Source: Zhengitettix transpicula
Taxonomy: Eukaryota > Arthropoda > Insecta > Orthoptera > Tetrigidae
Assembly: GCA_037074705.1 (NCBI GenBank)
Contig: CM073590.1
Location: 136,295,600 to 136,359,599, forward strand
Length of the DNA: 64,000 nucleotides
Direction: 5' to 3'
The notes beneath the pieces were generated by a model that worked only from the letters and a program-made list of their open reading frames with translations, made no database searches and was not told where the DNA came from. This document shows, in pieces, positions 23,306 to 34,903 of the stretch. Numbering within the stretch: the first letter of the stretch is position 1; each line of letters starts with the position of its first letter. Made by a program: the position numbers and the translations under genes.

Positions 23306-23790
23306 TTTATTTTTTATTTATTTTTAGGGCAACAGGCTACATGAGGGTAATCCACTTTGGGCAACTCTGATTTAATAGCATAGGAAGGGATTTGAAAGGG
23401 GGGATGCGGAAGGGTAGAGGAAGGTAGCCAAGGGTTAACTAGGGCCCCCGGGCTTTATTTTAAATATCCTACATCACACCCTTCCGATAGCGGGAGAGAA
23501 GTTTTCTGTGGGGACGCAGCATTCCCTTCTCTGTGCCTCGACCAATTTAGGAGGCAGCTGGCCGACTATTCCAATGGTGATAGCGAACAACTCTTACCGT
23601 ATGCCCAAGGTCTGCGACCCCGGAACATACACCTCTCAAAAAAGGCCGAGGTGCCTCGGCTTGTGGGAACCTTAGTTCAAAAACGGAGAGGAAAAGGCAT
23701 CCCCAAAGGTAGCCCCTTCGTATCTCTCCTAAAAGGTTCTGCCTGCGAGAGAAAATCCCTCGCAGGTTAACTGCGAGAGAATCCTCTCGC
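23306..23790 (-). mobile_element. RP1 retroposon copy C (long)
   Basis: From the T-rich tail (23306-23326) it contains GGGCAACAGGCTACATGAGG, the AAGGGATTTGAAAGGGGGGA box and CCCCCGGGCTTTA. It then jumps to CTTCCGATAGCGGGAG (the segment with AATGCAGGACAAACC is missing). After that come GGCAGCTGGCCGACTATTCC, GACCCCGGAACATACACC and AGGCCGAGGTGCCTCGGC, and finally the GCGAG hairpin repeats at 23728-23790. It reaches furthest to the family's 5' end, but carries an internal deletion of roughly 65 bp near 23465. Confidence 0.8.
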
Positions 23791-23808
23791 TTATATATAT
23801 ATATATAT

Positions 23809-24157
23809 TTTTTTTTTTGGTGTAGATAGGCTATGTATAGGGTAATCCACATAGTGGCAACTCCCCTCTTATAGCATAGGAAAGGGATTTGAAAGGGGGG
23901 ATGCGGTAGGGTGTAGGAAGGTAACCAAGGGTTACTAGGGCCCCCGGGCTATATTTTAAGGATCCTACCCGGCATTCGCCTAAAAGTAATGCAGGACAAA
24001 CCCTATAAAAACCCTGCATCGGGTAGGTCGGGCATTTGGTACTTGTCCCACGCCCTTCCGATGACGGGAGAGGAGTTTGCTGTGGGGACGCAGCTTACCC
24101 CTCGCCATGCCTTGGCCTGTTTAGGAGACAGCTGGCCGACTATTCCAATAGGAATAG

Positions 24158-24158
<1 letters not shown>
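23809..24158 (-). mobile_element. RP1 retroposon copy D
   Basis: It begins with a T run, then GGTGTAGATAGGCTATGTAT, i.e. the second type of 3' end (complement CTACACC plus poly(A)). It has all middle landmarks including AATGCAGGACAAACCC and GGCATTTGGTACTTGTCC. It stops at GGCCGACTATTCCAATAGGA, after which a (TA)n run of about 45 bp starts. It lies head-to-tail with copies B and C. Confidence 0.8.

Positions 24159-24203
<45 letters not shown>
24159..24203. repeat. (TA)n microsatellite after RP1 copy D
   Basis: About 22 TA units directly at the 5' border of copy D. Open frames full of Ile-Tyr on both strands here are products of the repeat. Confidence 0.9.
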
Positions 24204-24205
<2 letters not shown>

Positions 24206-24689
24206 CCAACTGAAAGAGGAGAGTTTTGTATTTAATTTGTATGTTTTTAAAAATATCAGTGTATATTTTATGTCCAAATTAAATTTTACAAGTGCATCAT
24301 TCTTTAATTAGAGTTTCTGAGCACGAAGAAAAAATTGAGATGCTGAGTAACAAAATGCTATTTTATTTAATTTCCCGTAAAGAGGTTCAGAGGAATGTAA
24401 CAAAATTTATTTTCGTTTCACGGACTAATTTTGATTACAGCTTACCTCATGAGCCATCCAATTATTTTTTTAAATTAATATAAACGGTTCTTACAAAGAC
24501 ACATTAATTTCAATGAGATTTGCAGAACATAGTTTTCACAGAGTGACATCATGGCATTGTGAGTTATCAACTTCCCTTCTTTTTAAAAAGGATTTCATTA
24601 GCTTAAAATAAAGGCATGTGTTTCTGTTTTAGTGGATAAAACAAGTTACTGGTTTCGATGTGTGTTTTTTTTAGTACTAGCTGGGTGCA

Positions 24690-25735
24690 AGGCGTTGTCC
24701 GATGTGTCATTTATCCATAGCCTCCGATTTTTGCGTTGTTTTTATTTAACGCAAATCGACCACTCCTATCCTAAAATGTGTTATCGGCCGGTTACATAGT
24801 TTGAAAATTTCTCCTCCCGTCCAACCCCGAACATTACCTAGTTTGTCGCAATGATACACAGCGATATCCATTACCCCAGAATTGACTCCTATATAGTTCT
24901 ATTCGCGTTATATACATTCATAACCATGGATTTGACTCCATTTTTGGTTGTATTCGCGTTATTTTATTGTAGCGCACTTTCACTCCCACCCTTTAAGGTT
25001 GCTCTACTGCTAAGCCCGAAAGGGGTTGAAATTATACTCAGAGAACACGTAGAAAATTCTTACAAATCTCATTCATCCGAAAAATATTTATTACTCGCAA
25101 AAATCGGTAGATTAACATGTTTCCACCCCCAACCACCCGCGTCCCTGGCAGGATAACTGCAAGTTGAATGTCATAATTAAATACATCGGTATCCATAACT
25201 TTGGGTTTGACTCCAGTCTCGATTGTAATAGTTATTTTCTTGTAACGCCCCTCCACTCCCAGGCCTAAGGATGCTCCTTTCCAATCCCGAAACAGGTTCA
25301 AATTTTACTCATATACATTGGCAGAAACACTATTAATCACTTTTACCCCGAAAATATTTATCCAACTCACATAACGGCCGTTTTAGCATTTTTGAAAATT
25401 TCCACCCCTAACCACCCCCCTTGGGGGCCGGAAAATTGAATACCATAATTAAACTCACTGACAACCATAACCATGGACTCGAGTCCAATCTCGATTGTGT
25501 TTTTTGTTTTTATATAAATCCACTCCACCCCCACCCTTAAGGGGTACTCCACTCCCAATCCCGAAAGAGGTTAATATGAAATATATGGAACGTATAGAGA
25601 AATTTTATGAATCTTTGAGAACCAGAAAATATTAATTTGACGCAAATATCGACTGTTTAACGTTTTTATTTGCTCAACTGGTGTATACTTGTATAAGGAA
25701 CATACACACATACATACATACATACATACATACAG
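24690..25735 (+). repeat. RP2 repeat, about four units
   Basis: The ATCGGCCG-like anchor recurs at about 24783, 25102, 25372 and 25646, i.e. every 270-320 bp. Between anchors are the TGTCATAATTAAA start, TAACGCCCCTCCACTCCCA box and CCCGAAAGAGGTT-like box. The last unit ends GTATACTTGTATAAGGAACA then an (ACAT)n tail, in which the R1-like element sits. Open frames in this stretch follow the repeat and have no recognisable protein. Confidence 0.6.
25702..25734 (+). repeat. (ACAT)n microsatellite, left flank of R1-like element
   Basis: ATACACACATACATACATAC and further ACAT units, ending where R1-like sequence begins. The right flank at 26690-26712 resumes CCATACATACATAAATACAT. Confidence 0.85.
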
Positions 25736-25740
25736 TACTA

Positions 25741-26687
25741 GCGCGTATCATGCCAAATATTAGGGGACCAGGGGGAATGAAGAGAAAATTAATAATGAGC
25801 GTCAGACACTCAAAGATTCTATATACATCTCCTGTCTGGGCCGACGCTATGAAAATGAACCGATGAGGTAAACAAAAGCTAGAATCTGTCCAAAGAAAAG
25901 CTGCACTCAGAATAACATCGGCATATAAAACAATCTCAAAAAGTGCAGTTCTAGTCATAGCCAGCGTACCACCGATCGAGTTATTAGTTAGGGAACGGCA
26001 AGAACCACACCGCGAAATAAAGGATACGAAAGCAGATTCCAAGAAGGCTCGGTAAAAACTAAAGGTCGAGGCATGAGCGAAACTCATGGAGCGCTGGCAA
26101 CGCTTGTGGGACTCGGAAGAGACAGGCAGATGGACGCACAGGTTAATACCTAATGTTTCACCATGGGTCAATAGGAAACAGGGGGAAGTATCATTCTTCC
26201 TCACCCAGGTGCTAACCGGACACGGCTGTTTCAAATCATATTTATATAAATTAAGAAGACCGAAGACGAAAAATGCAATTACTGCGAGAATCCGAAGGAT
26301 GACGTGGAACATACAGTATTCCACTGCGACTCATTGAGTATACAACGAGACAAATTAAATTCCTATCTCAAGGAAAAAATAAGACCAGAAAACCTGGGTA
26401 AACTCCTTCTAAAATCGGAGGACTGTTGGAAACGTATAGAAAATTACGCAAAGGAAATAATGGGCGCTAAGGCAAAACTTACGAGAGATTAATATTACAT
26501 TAATAATCGGAGAACATGGTGCAAAAGACACCACCCTGAAGTAATACGCAAGTAGTTCCAGGGTGGATAAATGTCAGGAGCAAAGGGTTTGTGGTTTTAG
26601 CCGGTAAAAATCCGGCACTGTTGAGGAGTGGCGCACCCTCCTCCTCGTCTTTCGAAGATTTCCACAGTATCCCTAAAAAAAAAATTA
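25741..26687 (+). mobile_element. R1-clade retrotransposon fragment, inserted in (ACAT)n
   Basis: A 5'-truncated, degenerate R1-type ORF2 end. It reads MPNIRGPGGMKRKLIMSV, ILYTSPVWADAMK, LESVQRKAALRITSAY, VIASVPPIELLV, WQRLWDSEETGRWTHRLIP and LTQVLTGHGCFKSYLYKL, then a Cys/His part (WNIQYSTATH in one frame, VEHTVFHCDS in another). These are landmarks of the R1 clade RT thumb and C-terminal knuckle. Several stops and at least two frame changes show it is dead. The 3' UTR ends in CCCTAAAAAAAAAA. ACAT repeats lie on both sides. Confidence 0.85.
26304..26492 (+). pseudogene. C-terminal end of the R1-like ORF2
   Basis: This frame carries the last part of the R1-like protein: VFHCDS with the knuckle Cys, then a charged helical end (DKLNSYLKEKIRPENLGKLLLKSEDCWKRIENYAKEIM). 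The pattern of a knuckle followed by LxPENL..LLxSeexW..v..f is usual in R1-clade elements. Stop at 26490-26492; the untranslated tail follows. Confidence 0.7.
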
Positions 26688-26712
26688 TCCATACATACAT
26701 AAATACATACAC

Positions 26713-29700
26713 TCATTTTTATTTATAAGATTGACATTACGGAACAATCGGAGCATTAGTAAAAGCCCACTTATAATGTTTAATCTTATTTTCAGGATAC
26801 TACAAGACCTTTTCTCGGCAAATTTTTAGAACTCCTGTCTAGTTTCAATTTTTTCATTTAATTTGGAACACAAGTTTATGCCATAAATATGTAATAAGCT
26901 GTGACAAATATTAGAAAAAGAACAAATAAAAATATAAGAAATCAAACTTTATAATTCTTGTGAATTTTAGCAAACTGTAGCCACCCAGAAGGAACGTTGA
27001 CTTCATTATATAGTACTATTATTTATTTGATCAAGTTAACTGATTTCATATTATTTATTTATTGACAAAGAAGCGCGGAAAATAAAACGGAAAAATTACA
27101 GTTATTGTTAACATTGTAATTAGGGGCTGAAAGGTATCCGGATAAGGATTAAAGGTGGAGAAAAAAATCTTAGATAAAAATTTAAACATACAAACGAAAT
27201 ATAATTTCCATAAATATTGCAATGACCTTAGAACATTTTTTTTAAATACACAATACCCAAAGCATTCTTTATTTTCCTTTCAGCGGTAACTTCTTCATGA
27301 AAAATTACGTATTGTTTCATTTAAAAATTTAGAATGTAGAGTGATCTACAGGAATCTCTTGCGTATTCTATTTTATGCATAAATTATAAACTAGAAGTTT
27401 GATTTTCTAGTTTTCTTACTACATTTAATGTTTTATTTACTGCAATCATTCGAGGCTGAGGCTGTAACTTAGTTTATTCCTTTGATATTTACAAATATTG
27501 GTGGTTGGGTTACAAAGTAAGATCCAATTAATGAAACACAGTTTCTTCCGCTGCTGTACATTGTTTGCCGTGACGCTGTGCAAGAGATACGATGCTTTCG
27601 CTTTTACTAGTTGCGAAATTATTTCCTCTAAGAGGCGAATGCATTTTTGGAATCAGGACGCACATTTATCGCCCAAAACCTCCAATATAATTTGGTATGT
27701 TTTTTTTGTCATCTTTTTCAGTTTGAATCAACCGACACTTTCCGAAAATCACGAATAAATTTAATTGCTCACCCTCTGCAACTGAGTAATCAAACGGATT
27801 GTCACCTCATAAGACTTCAGTCAAGGGCAAACACATTAACCGCGCAACACATGGAAAAAGATAATGCGTGGCTGTCTTATTGTGCGATTAAAATTAGGTG
27901 GCCCTTGGCGTGTAACCTTGAATCCACTAATAAGAACGTTGAAAATAAAGGCCGTGACAAGCGGCTTTGCCGAACAATCGCGGTGTTGTCTACTGTTTTG
28001 AGTTGAGCTGCGTAATAAGTCCAAGTGTACGTGGCATCCGGGCTCATTCCACGCGGAAAAACCAAGTGCCTTCTACTTTTAATCAAACTATAGGCACATT
28101 ATTATAGTTCTAGTACTCAGAACGCTACGAGAACCGTTATTCATATAAAATAAATTTAATTTCTATGTCTTACTTGGTTTACGAAAGTACTAATATATTC
28201 CTACGGTCTCATAACATAAGCATCGTTTTATTTAAGGTGTTATACAAAATCTCAAAACAATGTTTGAAATACTTTTTCTGATCGTGGATATAAGTTTCAA
28301 TAATAGTATAATATTTACACAGTATCCAATAAAGAAATTTGTAAACAATGTTTTCTCTTATATATAATTTTATACAGGGCCAGCTCATACAAAAATTATT
28401 AATGTGAATAAATTTTAAAACTTGTAGCTTAGTTAATTAACATATTATGAATGAAAATCAGATGATGTGGTGTTATAGTATCAGCTCTAAAAACAGTTTC
28501 TCAATTTCCTAATTTTTTCATTTCGTTGATATTATAATTAATATTAATTTAAATATCTTATTTATGTCATAATTCCATGCATAATTTTGCGCGTGGAAAT
28601 TAGCCCCGATATCGTAAACGCTGACAGTAATGAAGGTTATTTGTTTTTGCGGGCGTAATCACAATCACACGGCTGAGCATTAACGCGACCTTGTTCCACC
28701 CCACGGTGCGGCGAGGGGGCCGTGTTGCTGCGGGGGCGTGCTTAATGACGTGCCGTCCTATGATTACGTAATAATCTGTAATACATGGTGCTGGAATGGT
28801 TCCCCGTACAAACACGGGTCTTCTGGCATTTTATTAAAGACTCTCCACACTTTATTGATCGGCATACAGCTCAAACTACTAACCAGAATGTGTGTTGCAA
28901 TTAAGAATTTAGTCAACAAAGCTTGGAACGGAATTAGTTTGGAATGCTGCAGTTTCCATCAGATTAATAATTTATTATTAATATTAAATATAGCCAAATA
29001 CAGACTAAAGAAGTGATAATATAAATACCACACAACGTTTCTGGAACCCTTGAAGAAAAAACGAAATAGCCTAGAGAGACACAACGGCACTTGTCTGTTG
29101 ACAAAACTCTGTTTTTGGTTATACTTCTTATTATTAATTTTCAATCAGACGTATATATTTCATTTTAATAATTAATTAACTAAAGTTATTTCCCGTCTCT
29201 GATACGTTCTTCAATGTATCCACAGGTAAATCCACTATACTTGTGAAAAGGCGCGTTGATGTATAATTAATTTTTATCTAATCGACAATGCATAAATGAT
29301 TTCGACTTAAAAATTAACATCCTGTATTTCGAACTAACCATCATTAATTTACTTGGTTGATCATTCGTTAATGAAATAAATTATATTCAAGAAGATAATT
29401 GTTGTAATCTGTTATAAAATTTGCGGGGATTAGGTATTCATTAAAAATTAAAAATTTATTCACTATTGCAACTTGTTTCGCAAGTTTAATAAAAGCAGAC
29501 ATCTACTTTTTGATTATGGTCATGGATCTTCCTTCTTACTCTTTTTCGGGGAGATTAATATACAGAGACATTGTTTATGCTACAAATTTCTGTTAAATAT
29601 TAAATTTAAATTTATTATAAGAATTTTAAAATTGACGGTCAAAACTGGATTTACTTCTAAGAAACTTTATAAATTATCTCTGAATACCTACTTTCGTATT

Positions 29701-31309
29701 ATCTTTTTATCGTGATAGGTATTTGTTTACAAGTAAAACTATTTCAATTTTTTTAGCTGCCACTAATATTTTCTTAATCACCTTCATCAGTGACAACTTC
29801 ATCCTTTCCGCGATACTGAAGAAGTGTGAGGAAACTTGTTATATAATTTTGATCCTCGCTCAGAATAGTATAGTTTTTTCCAAAATAATAATACATTAAT
29901 TTGCGACAACAGAGAAACAAACTTCAATTCATTAGATTCATTATTTTTCAAAACTGTAATTTATTTTAAATAGTTGCCTTCCTCAGTGTTGGTGCAAGCA
30001 TACCAAACATTAATAAATTAATAACTTTCCTAAGTTTAGTTGATTGTTCCGCGGGCCTGGAAAACAGACGTGTGTAAACATTATGCCCTGTCATGAGTAA
30101 CTATGCCAGTTTATATACAAGCCAAAATACAATCATCTCCATCGTGAGAAAGCAAACTACGTCGCGAAAATCACCTCCTTACTGCGGGGTTTATAAAAAT
30201 TCCTAGCGTTTCAAATAATATCTGATAATATGGAATATAACGACTTTGCAAGAAAATTTTATTTAATCAAAATTGTGTTCTGGCTCTAAAATTAGTGCTA
30301 TTTTCTCCCACTTACATTATTGTAAAAAATTATGATATTGAGGCCTCTAATGTGACTGAATGTAATCTTTTATTCTTATCCGTGTTATATTCAGATCAGC
30401 ATTTTTCTTTGTCGGCAGCATCGGGAATTTTGAATTGGAATGCTAACTAGTTCGTAATGTAATAACTTCCTTTGTTTATCAAAATTGAATTAAAATTGTT
30501 TGGGATTTTAAAGAGAGACAGACAATAATTTTAAATTGCAGTATACTCTACAAAATTTCGCAATTATTAGCCATTTCAAAATAATGGAATACCCATGTTA
30601 TTCCACTCAACAAAAGTTATCTTAGATCGAATAGTTGACCCACTGAGGATCTAACTAGCCATTGCGCCAATGTTTGCTTGTATTATTTTTTCTCACGGAA
30701 ACAATTATTTTATTCGTTGCCATTGAGACGTTTGTGGTTCTCAACTTCGGGGTATGAAACTCCCCAATTTCAATATGTATTGAATGTTATCATTTGGTAA
30801 TTCCTGGCGATGTAGGTGAAGAAGCTATTTAAGAGGTTATTGATAAAATGTTGTACTAAAATCTATTTTTAATATTCATACTTTTTTGAAGTGAAACAAT
30901 TAATACACGTTCCGGTAAAAACGTCTTAAGTTAACTTTTAAATGTTTCGATGCATCCAATTACAGAAGTTATTGAGTCAGATTGAAATTTGGTTTAATAT
31001 TTTAACTTAAGATTGAAATAAACTTATGTATTTGTTGCCTTCATTCAGTCTAACAGACGAATAAATTATATAAGTAAGAGTAATGAAAGGCTTCCATAGA
31101 AAGAGATACTAAGACGATAGAATTGCTGTCAGTTTATCGTAATGAGGAGTCTTTTGAAAAGACTCGCGAAAGTCAAAATCCTCGTCCGTCTCGCAACTTC
31201 TTGCCGCATCTTCTGCCATTAGTCAAACAACCTTCTCCCCATTCGCAAGGAATCCATTTGCTTCCGCAGCTCGTTCATCGCAGTTGAAGCCTGTTGATAC
31301 TGTCAGGTC
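26713..31309. other. Mostly AT-rich, with GC-richer patches
   Basis: No gene recognised. Less AT-rich patches: 27500-28080 (with CGATTAAAATTAGGTGGCCC), 28590-28830 (CACGGTGCGGCGAGGGGGCC) and 31120-31309. Short ORFs there have no domain. A lone mariner-end-like TACAGGGCCAGCTCATAC lies at 28373. Confidence 0.4.
29022..29052 (-). repeat. Solo copy of the GAAACGTTGTGTGGTAT arm, reversed
   Basis: AAATACCACACAACGTTTCT then GGAACCCTTG on the plus strand; the complement begins CAAGGGTTCCAGAAACGTTG as in the copies at 9.2 and 13.0 kb. Confidence 0.45.
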
Positions 31310-31420
31310 TACGCCTATAATTAACTCTTATCGTTAATTAGTGACGAACCCCTCCCCCATTCGCTTTTCCTCGTTAAATTCTTGCTAACGAACCGTGATT
31401 ACTAAGCTATTTTGAGAGGG
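31310..31420 (+). repeat. Duplicated motif block, copy 2
   Basis: ATAATTAACTCTTATCGTTA then ATTAGT, CTCGTTAAATTCTTGCTAAC, GAACCGTGATTA and GCTATTTTGAGA, parallel to 476-600. The palindromic arms AATTAAC and GTTAATT are kept exactly and one spacer base differs. Confidence 0.55.
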
Positions 31421-32439
31421 TGAGAGGAGCTGAAGATGTCGTCAACGAGAAGTCATTGTCTCACGAGGAACCTTTTCTTCCTACTGGAACATTTCGGATT
31501 GATAATTACTGTGAGGCAATTATTGTGCCTGGGATATTAACACCTAATGAGATAAAGTTACAAGTACGAATAATCATCAATTTCTCAATCCCCTCCACCA
31601 GTGCATTGAATTAGGGTACATTTCCGGTTTGAAATTATACAAAGAAATGCACCCCCTCCCCCAATTATCGAACGTCTATATCCTCGTACAAGAATGTATT
31701 TATTGCTGAAGAAATTAGAACAAAGTATTTGTCCTCTCTAAAAAAATCCTTTTAAGTCATTGTAGGTAAGAAACGAAGTTACTTTGTAACACAGTTGGGG
31801 TAGCTAAAACACGCACACATTTTAATTAGGTTCGTTATTTATGCGATGTCGTTGTTTTCTACAGGAGCTGTTGGCGGCAATTACTTTCTTGATAAATTGA
31901 TAAATTAATTGCCTATTTACGACTGATAGTATTTTATGAGAATTGAAAATGACTCTATATTTTGAATACTGAAATAGATTGCAAAAGTCTGTAGGAAAGA
32001 TGAAAAGTTCTCCCTACTGTAAACGAGACACCATAGTTTTTCATGTCGAATTTTCCATCTTAATGACCACTACGAAACTATTTCACATACCCGTTTTTGA
32101 TTGGAAGTTTTGAAACTTCTACTTAACGATTAGGTAATTAGCATTTTCGTTTTTGACCAGAAAATCACTAGTCTAATATATCTCTTAATGATTTATGATT
32201 GAGAACAAGAGTAGTGGTGCTCAATCTTCAATTCAACTATTCTGTAAAAAATTAACACTTTTTTCCCTGCGTTCATGATTAGAAATTATTGTAACCGTAT
32301 GTAACACAATACTTAAAACATCTGAGAAATGGCGCTGTAAGCATCGAAAAGAGTTTGTACCTGAGAAGCTTTAATTTGTCATTCGTTATAATGGTGGTTG
32401 AGTGGTTTCCATTTTGTTTGAAAGATGGTATTCAAAAAA

Positions 32440-33060
32440 ATTTACTACAAGATGGATGCCACGTTTGACTCATGGAAAATAATCGTAATCACGTTTTTTT
32501 TTTCTTCACCGTAACACTGACGTGTTTATACGTCGATACATTAATTGTGTTGATATGAATATGATCTTCCACTATACTCCAGAGATAGAACAACAACTGA
32601 AATAGTTTCTGATGAACCGGCTCCGAAAAACGCAGAGATGATGAAATCACACAGATACGTGAAGAATATGTATTTTTCGGGATATTCGCATAATAGTCCA
32701 CATCGACTAGTTAGAAAAAAAAAGATAAATGGTAACTACTCTACATTTTTATCGGACCGCTCGAGCCAATAAGTAAAAAGTAAACGTCCACATTTGGCTA
32801 AGATAAAAGCAATTTAATAGTGAGACCATGCACGGGTGCAAGCCATATGGTAAAAAGTTTTTCCGCGTCCACTGTAGTCGCCAGATTTCGGGACCGTGGA
32901 GCATTTTTGTAATTACTAACCTGAAACAGCGGCTCATCGGAAAAATATTCACGTTGAAAGAGGAGTTTAATGCCGAAATAAAAATCTATTTTGATGACAT
33001 TACGAAAACCCACTTTATGGAAAACTGAGTATGCTCAGAAATCATACTTACTCAACCCAA
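32440..33060 (+). pseudogene. Degenerate mariner transposase (second relic)
   Basis: Frame pieces in order: LHRNTDVFIRRYINCVD then FHYTPEIEQQL (about 32513-32610), SDEPAPKNAEM (about 32610), KKKINGNYSTFLSDRSS (about 32715-32770), and an open piece 32828-33028 ending NLKQRLIGKIFTLKEEFNAEIKIYFDDITKTHF. These match the middle and end of mariner transposases (F.RRF.T.DE.W.HHYTPE; EPAPKKAK; INGeYYa.LLDRL; NLKk.L.GkrF.s.eE). It is heavily mutated. The relic at 58.3 kb shares the same motif style, so both probably belong to one lineage. Confidence 0.65.
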
Positions 33061-33720
33061 AATACTGTGTTTTTTTATTTTACTGCAAGTATTTATTACC
33101 TTTCCTCGTACACCTATATTATGTTATCGAAAGAAATGCGTAATTAAGGAAGAATCGAGTATAATGAAGGCGATTTTATTTTAGTTACTTTCTACCGTTT
33201 TGTTACTGAGCTCTTGTGTTCGTCGTTTTAATGAAAATTAATTTTAAACTGTTTAAATGTGATGTTACAATTGACCGTATCATATACTTTTAAAAGCGAA
33301 AGGAAATTAGAAACGAATGGTCGAAAGCAGTAGTTTATTTCGAATATCGCCCCGCTCTCTGGGGCCATATTGCTACTCGACTCCAACAGATTACAAGGCT
33401 TCTTTCCGCTCGATAGAATATCGGGGCCTCTGTTGAGATAACCAAGTCTCTTCTCAAGTCGAGGAGGGGATACAAGGAGCCACAGCAACCTTGGCCACGG
33501 GCATTTAGATCGGAAAGATAGCTCAGAATGCAGCTCCGTTCGCTTTACCTTCTGACGTCGGAGAGAGTGAAGACAAATTGAGTGACAGTAAGAAACTATT
33601 GTTTTTTAGAACTGTTAGATGATGTTACTATGAAAACTGGGCATTTTAATGACATATTTCATTTTGAGACTCAGTTATTACATTTTTAACGATTGATGGT
33701 TGTTCCCTGGAGAGACTTAA

Positions 33721-33923
33721 TGTAAGAAATGAATAAAATCTTCTAGGGGGTTCTAACCGAGTGAAAAATTATATTCGCGACGTTTCAATGACGTTCACTG
33801 TCATCGTCGTCTAGCAAAGTTCAAAGTTTGTTGGAAGACGATGACAGTGAACGTTACCGAAATGTCGCGCATACAATGTTTCACTCGGTTAGAAGCCCGA
33901 GAAGATTTTATTCATTCTTTACA
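33721..33923. mobile_element. 203-bp foldback (hairpin) element
   Basis: Long inverted repeat: the left arm begins TGTAAGAAATGAATAAAATC at 33721, and the complement of the right end at 33923 begins TGTAAAGAATGAATAAAATC. Matching continues through TTCTAACCGAGTGAAA and CGCGAC.TTTC to AACGTTCACTGTCATCGTC-like sequence, leaving a loop of about 20 bp near 33815-33834. Arms are about 90 bp with some mismatches and short gaps. Non-coding; a MITE-like element or a source of double-stranded RNA. Confidence 0.8.
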
Positions 33924-34852
33924 TCGAGAAAGACTGCATTGTAAAGTATAAATGTTTGATTCAAAAATGACATTTAAATCACATATTAATGTATCTTTTA
34001 ATAAATCAATACAAATTTTATAAGAAAATGTAAATTATTCTATTCCCCAATAATTATTAAAATTTTAAATGTTTCGTTGGTAAAACCAAAATTTATGTTT
34101 GGATCAATAGTTTTGACACCTTTCACAAATAAATTTATCAAGAAAATTGAAATTCTAGAACAATATTTTTTAGATTATATCTTATAGAATGATTGGCTCA
34201 TTTACAAACCATAATTATAAAATATATTTCTACAGCTGAACGTTATTCCAATGATTTAAATTTTTTAAGTTAGTTAATAACGATCTTGATTGCCTTGATT
34301 TAATTTTTAAATTGAATTTTATAGTTTCTTTAACAACATCTAGTTTGTAATATATTTTGAGGTAAAGCGTTATATGGAAAAATGTACATTTAATAATTCC
34401 ATAGTGAGAATATCGATTTGAGTTAATTCTTTGGATATTGATTAATTTGATTTAAGATTTTCTGATTTATTAATGCTGCTTAAGAATAAGTATTTGATTT
34501 ACAAATGATGATATGAAAATATTTGATTATATATTATAAATGTAATTTTGTTTTAAGATATATAATTTTATGTAAGGATTTTATTAATATAAAATGGACA
34601 ATAGTCGTTACAAATAAATAATATCTCGAGATAAGACGAAATTTGATTTTTTTATGTACGATATGCATTGTATAAGTTGTAAAATATTGTTTAAATATAT
34701 GCTACATTAAATTTTATTACTCCAAAAAACAGTTTTTAAGCATACTTTTGAAATTAATTTACAATTTTGTAAAAAAGCTAAATTTACGCTAATTTTGAAA
34801 AATGCCGGGATGTCTATACTATTTTACAATACATATATGCCTAAAGCGTAGG

Positions 34853-34854
<2 letters not shown>

Positions 34855-34887
<33 letters not shown>
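34855..34887. repeat. (TA)n microsatellite
   Basis: About 16 TA units followed by TGACGTCATTGGATGACGTT and the hairpin at 34904. Confidence 0.9.
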
Positions 34888-34889
<2 letters not shown>

Positions 34890-34903
34890 CGTCATTGGAT
34901 GAC

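Noticed and set aside
23099..24203. CRISPR-like or satellite array
   Set aside because: Units are several hundred bases, unequal in length and poly(A)-tailed; they are retroposon copies, not spacer-separated short repeats.
23547..24311. Several 60-100-codon ORFs on both strands
   Set aside because: They follow the RP1 retroposon and (TA)n runs. The same pseudo-proteins recur at 42-43 kb with shifts and truncations, showing no selection for coding.
25674..26324. 216-codon minus-strand ORF
   Set aside because: Antisense to the R1-like fragment; its C-terminal Met-Cys-Val repeats come from the (ACAT)n run.
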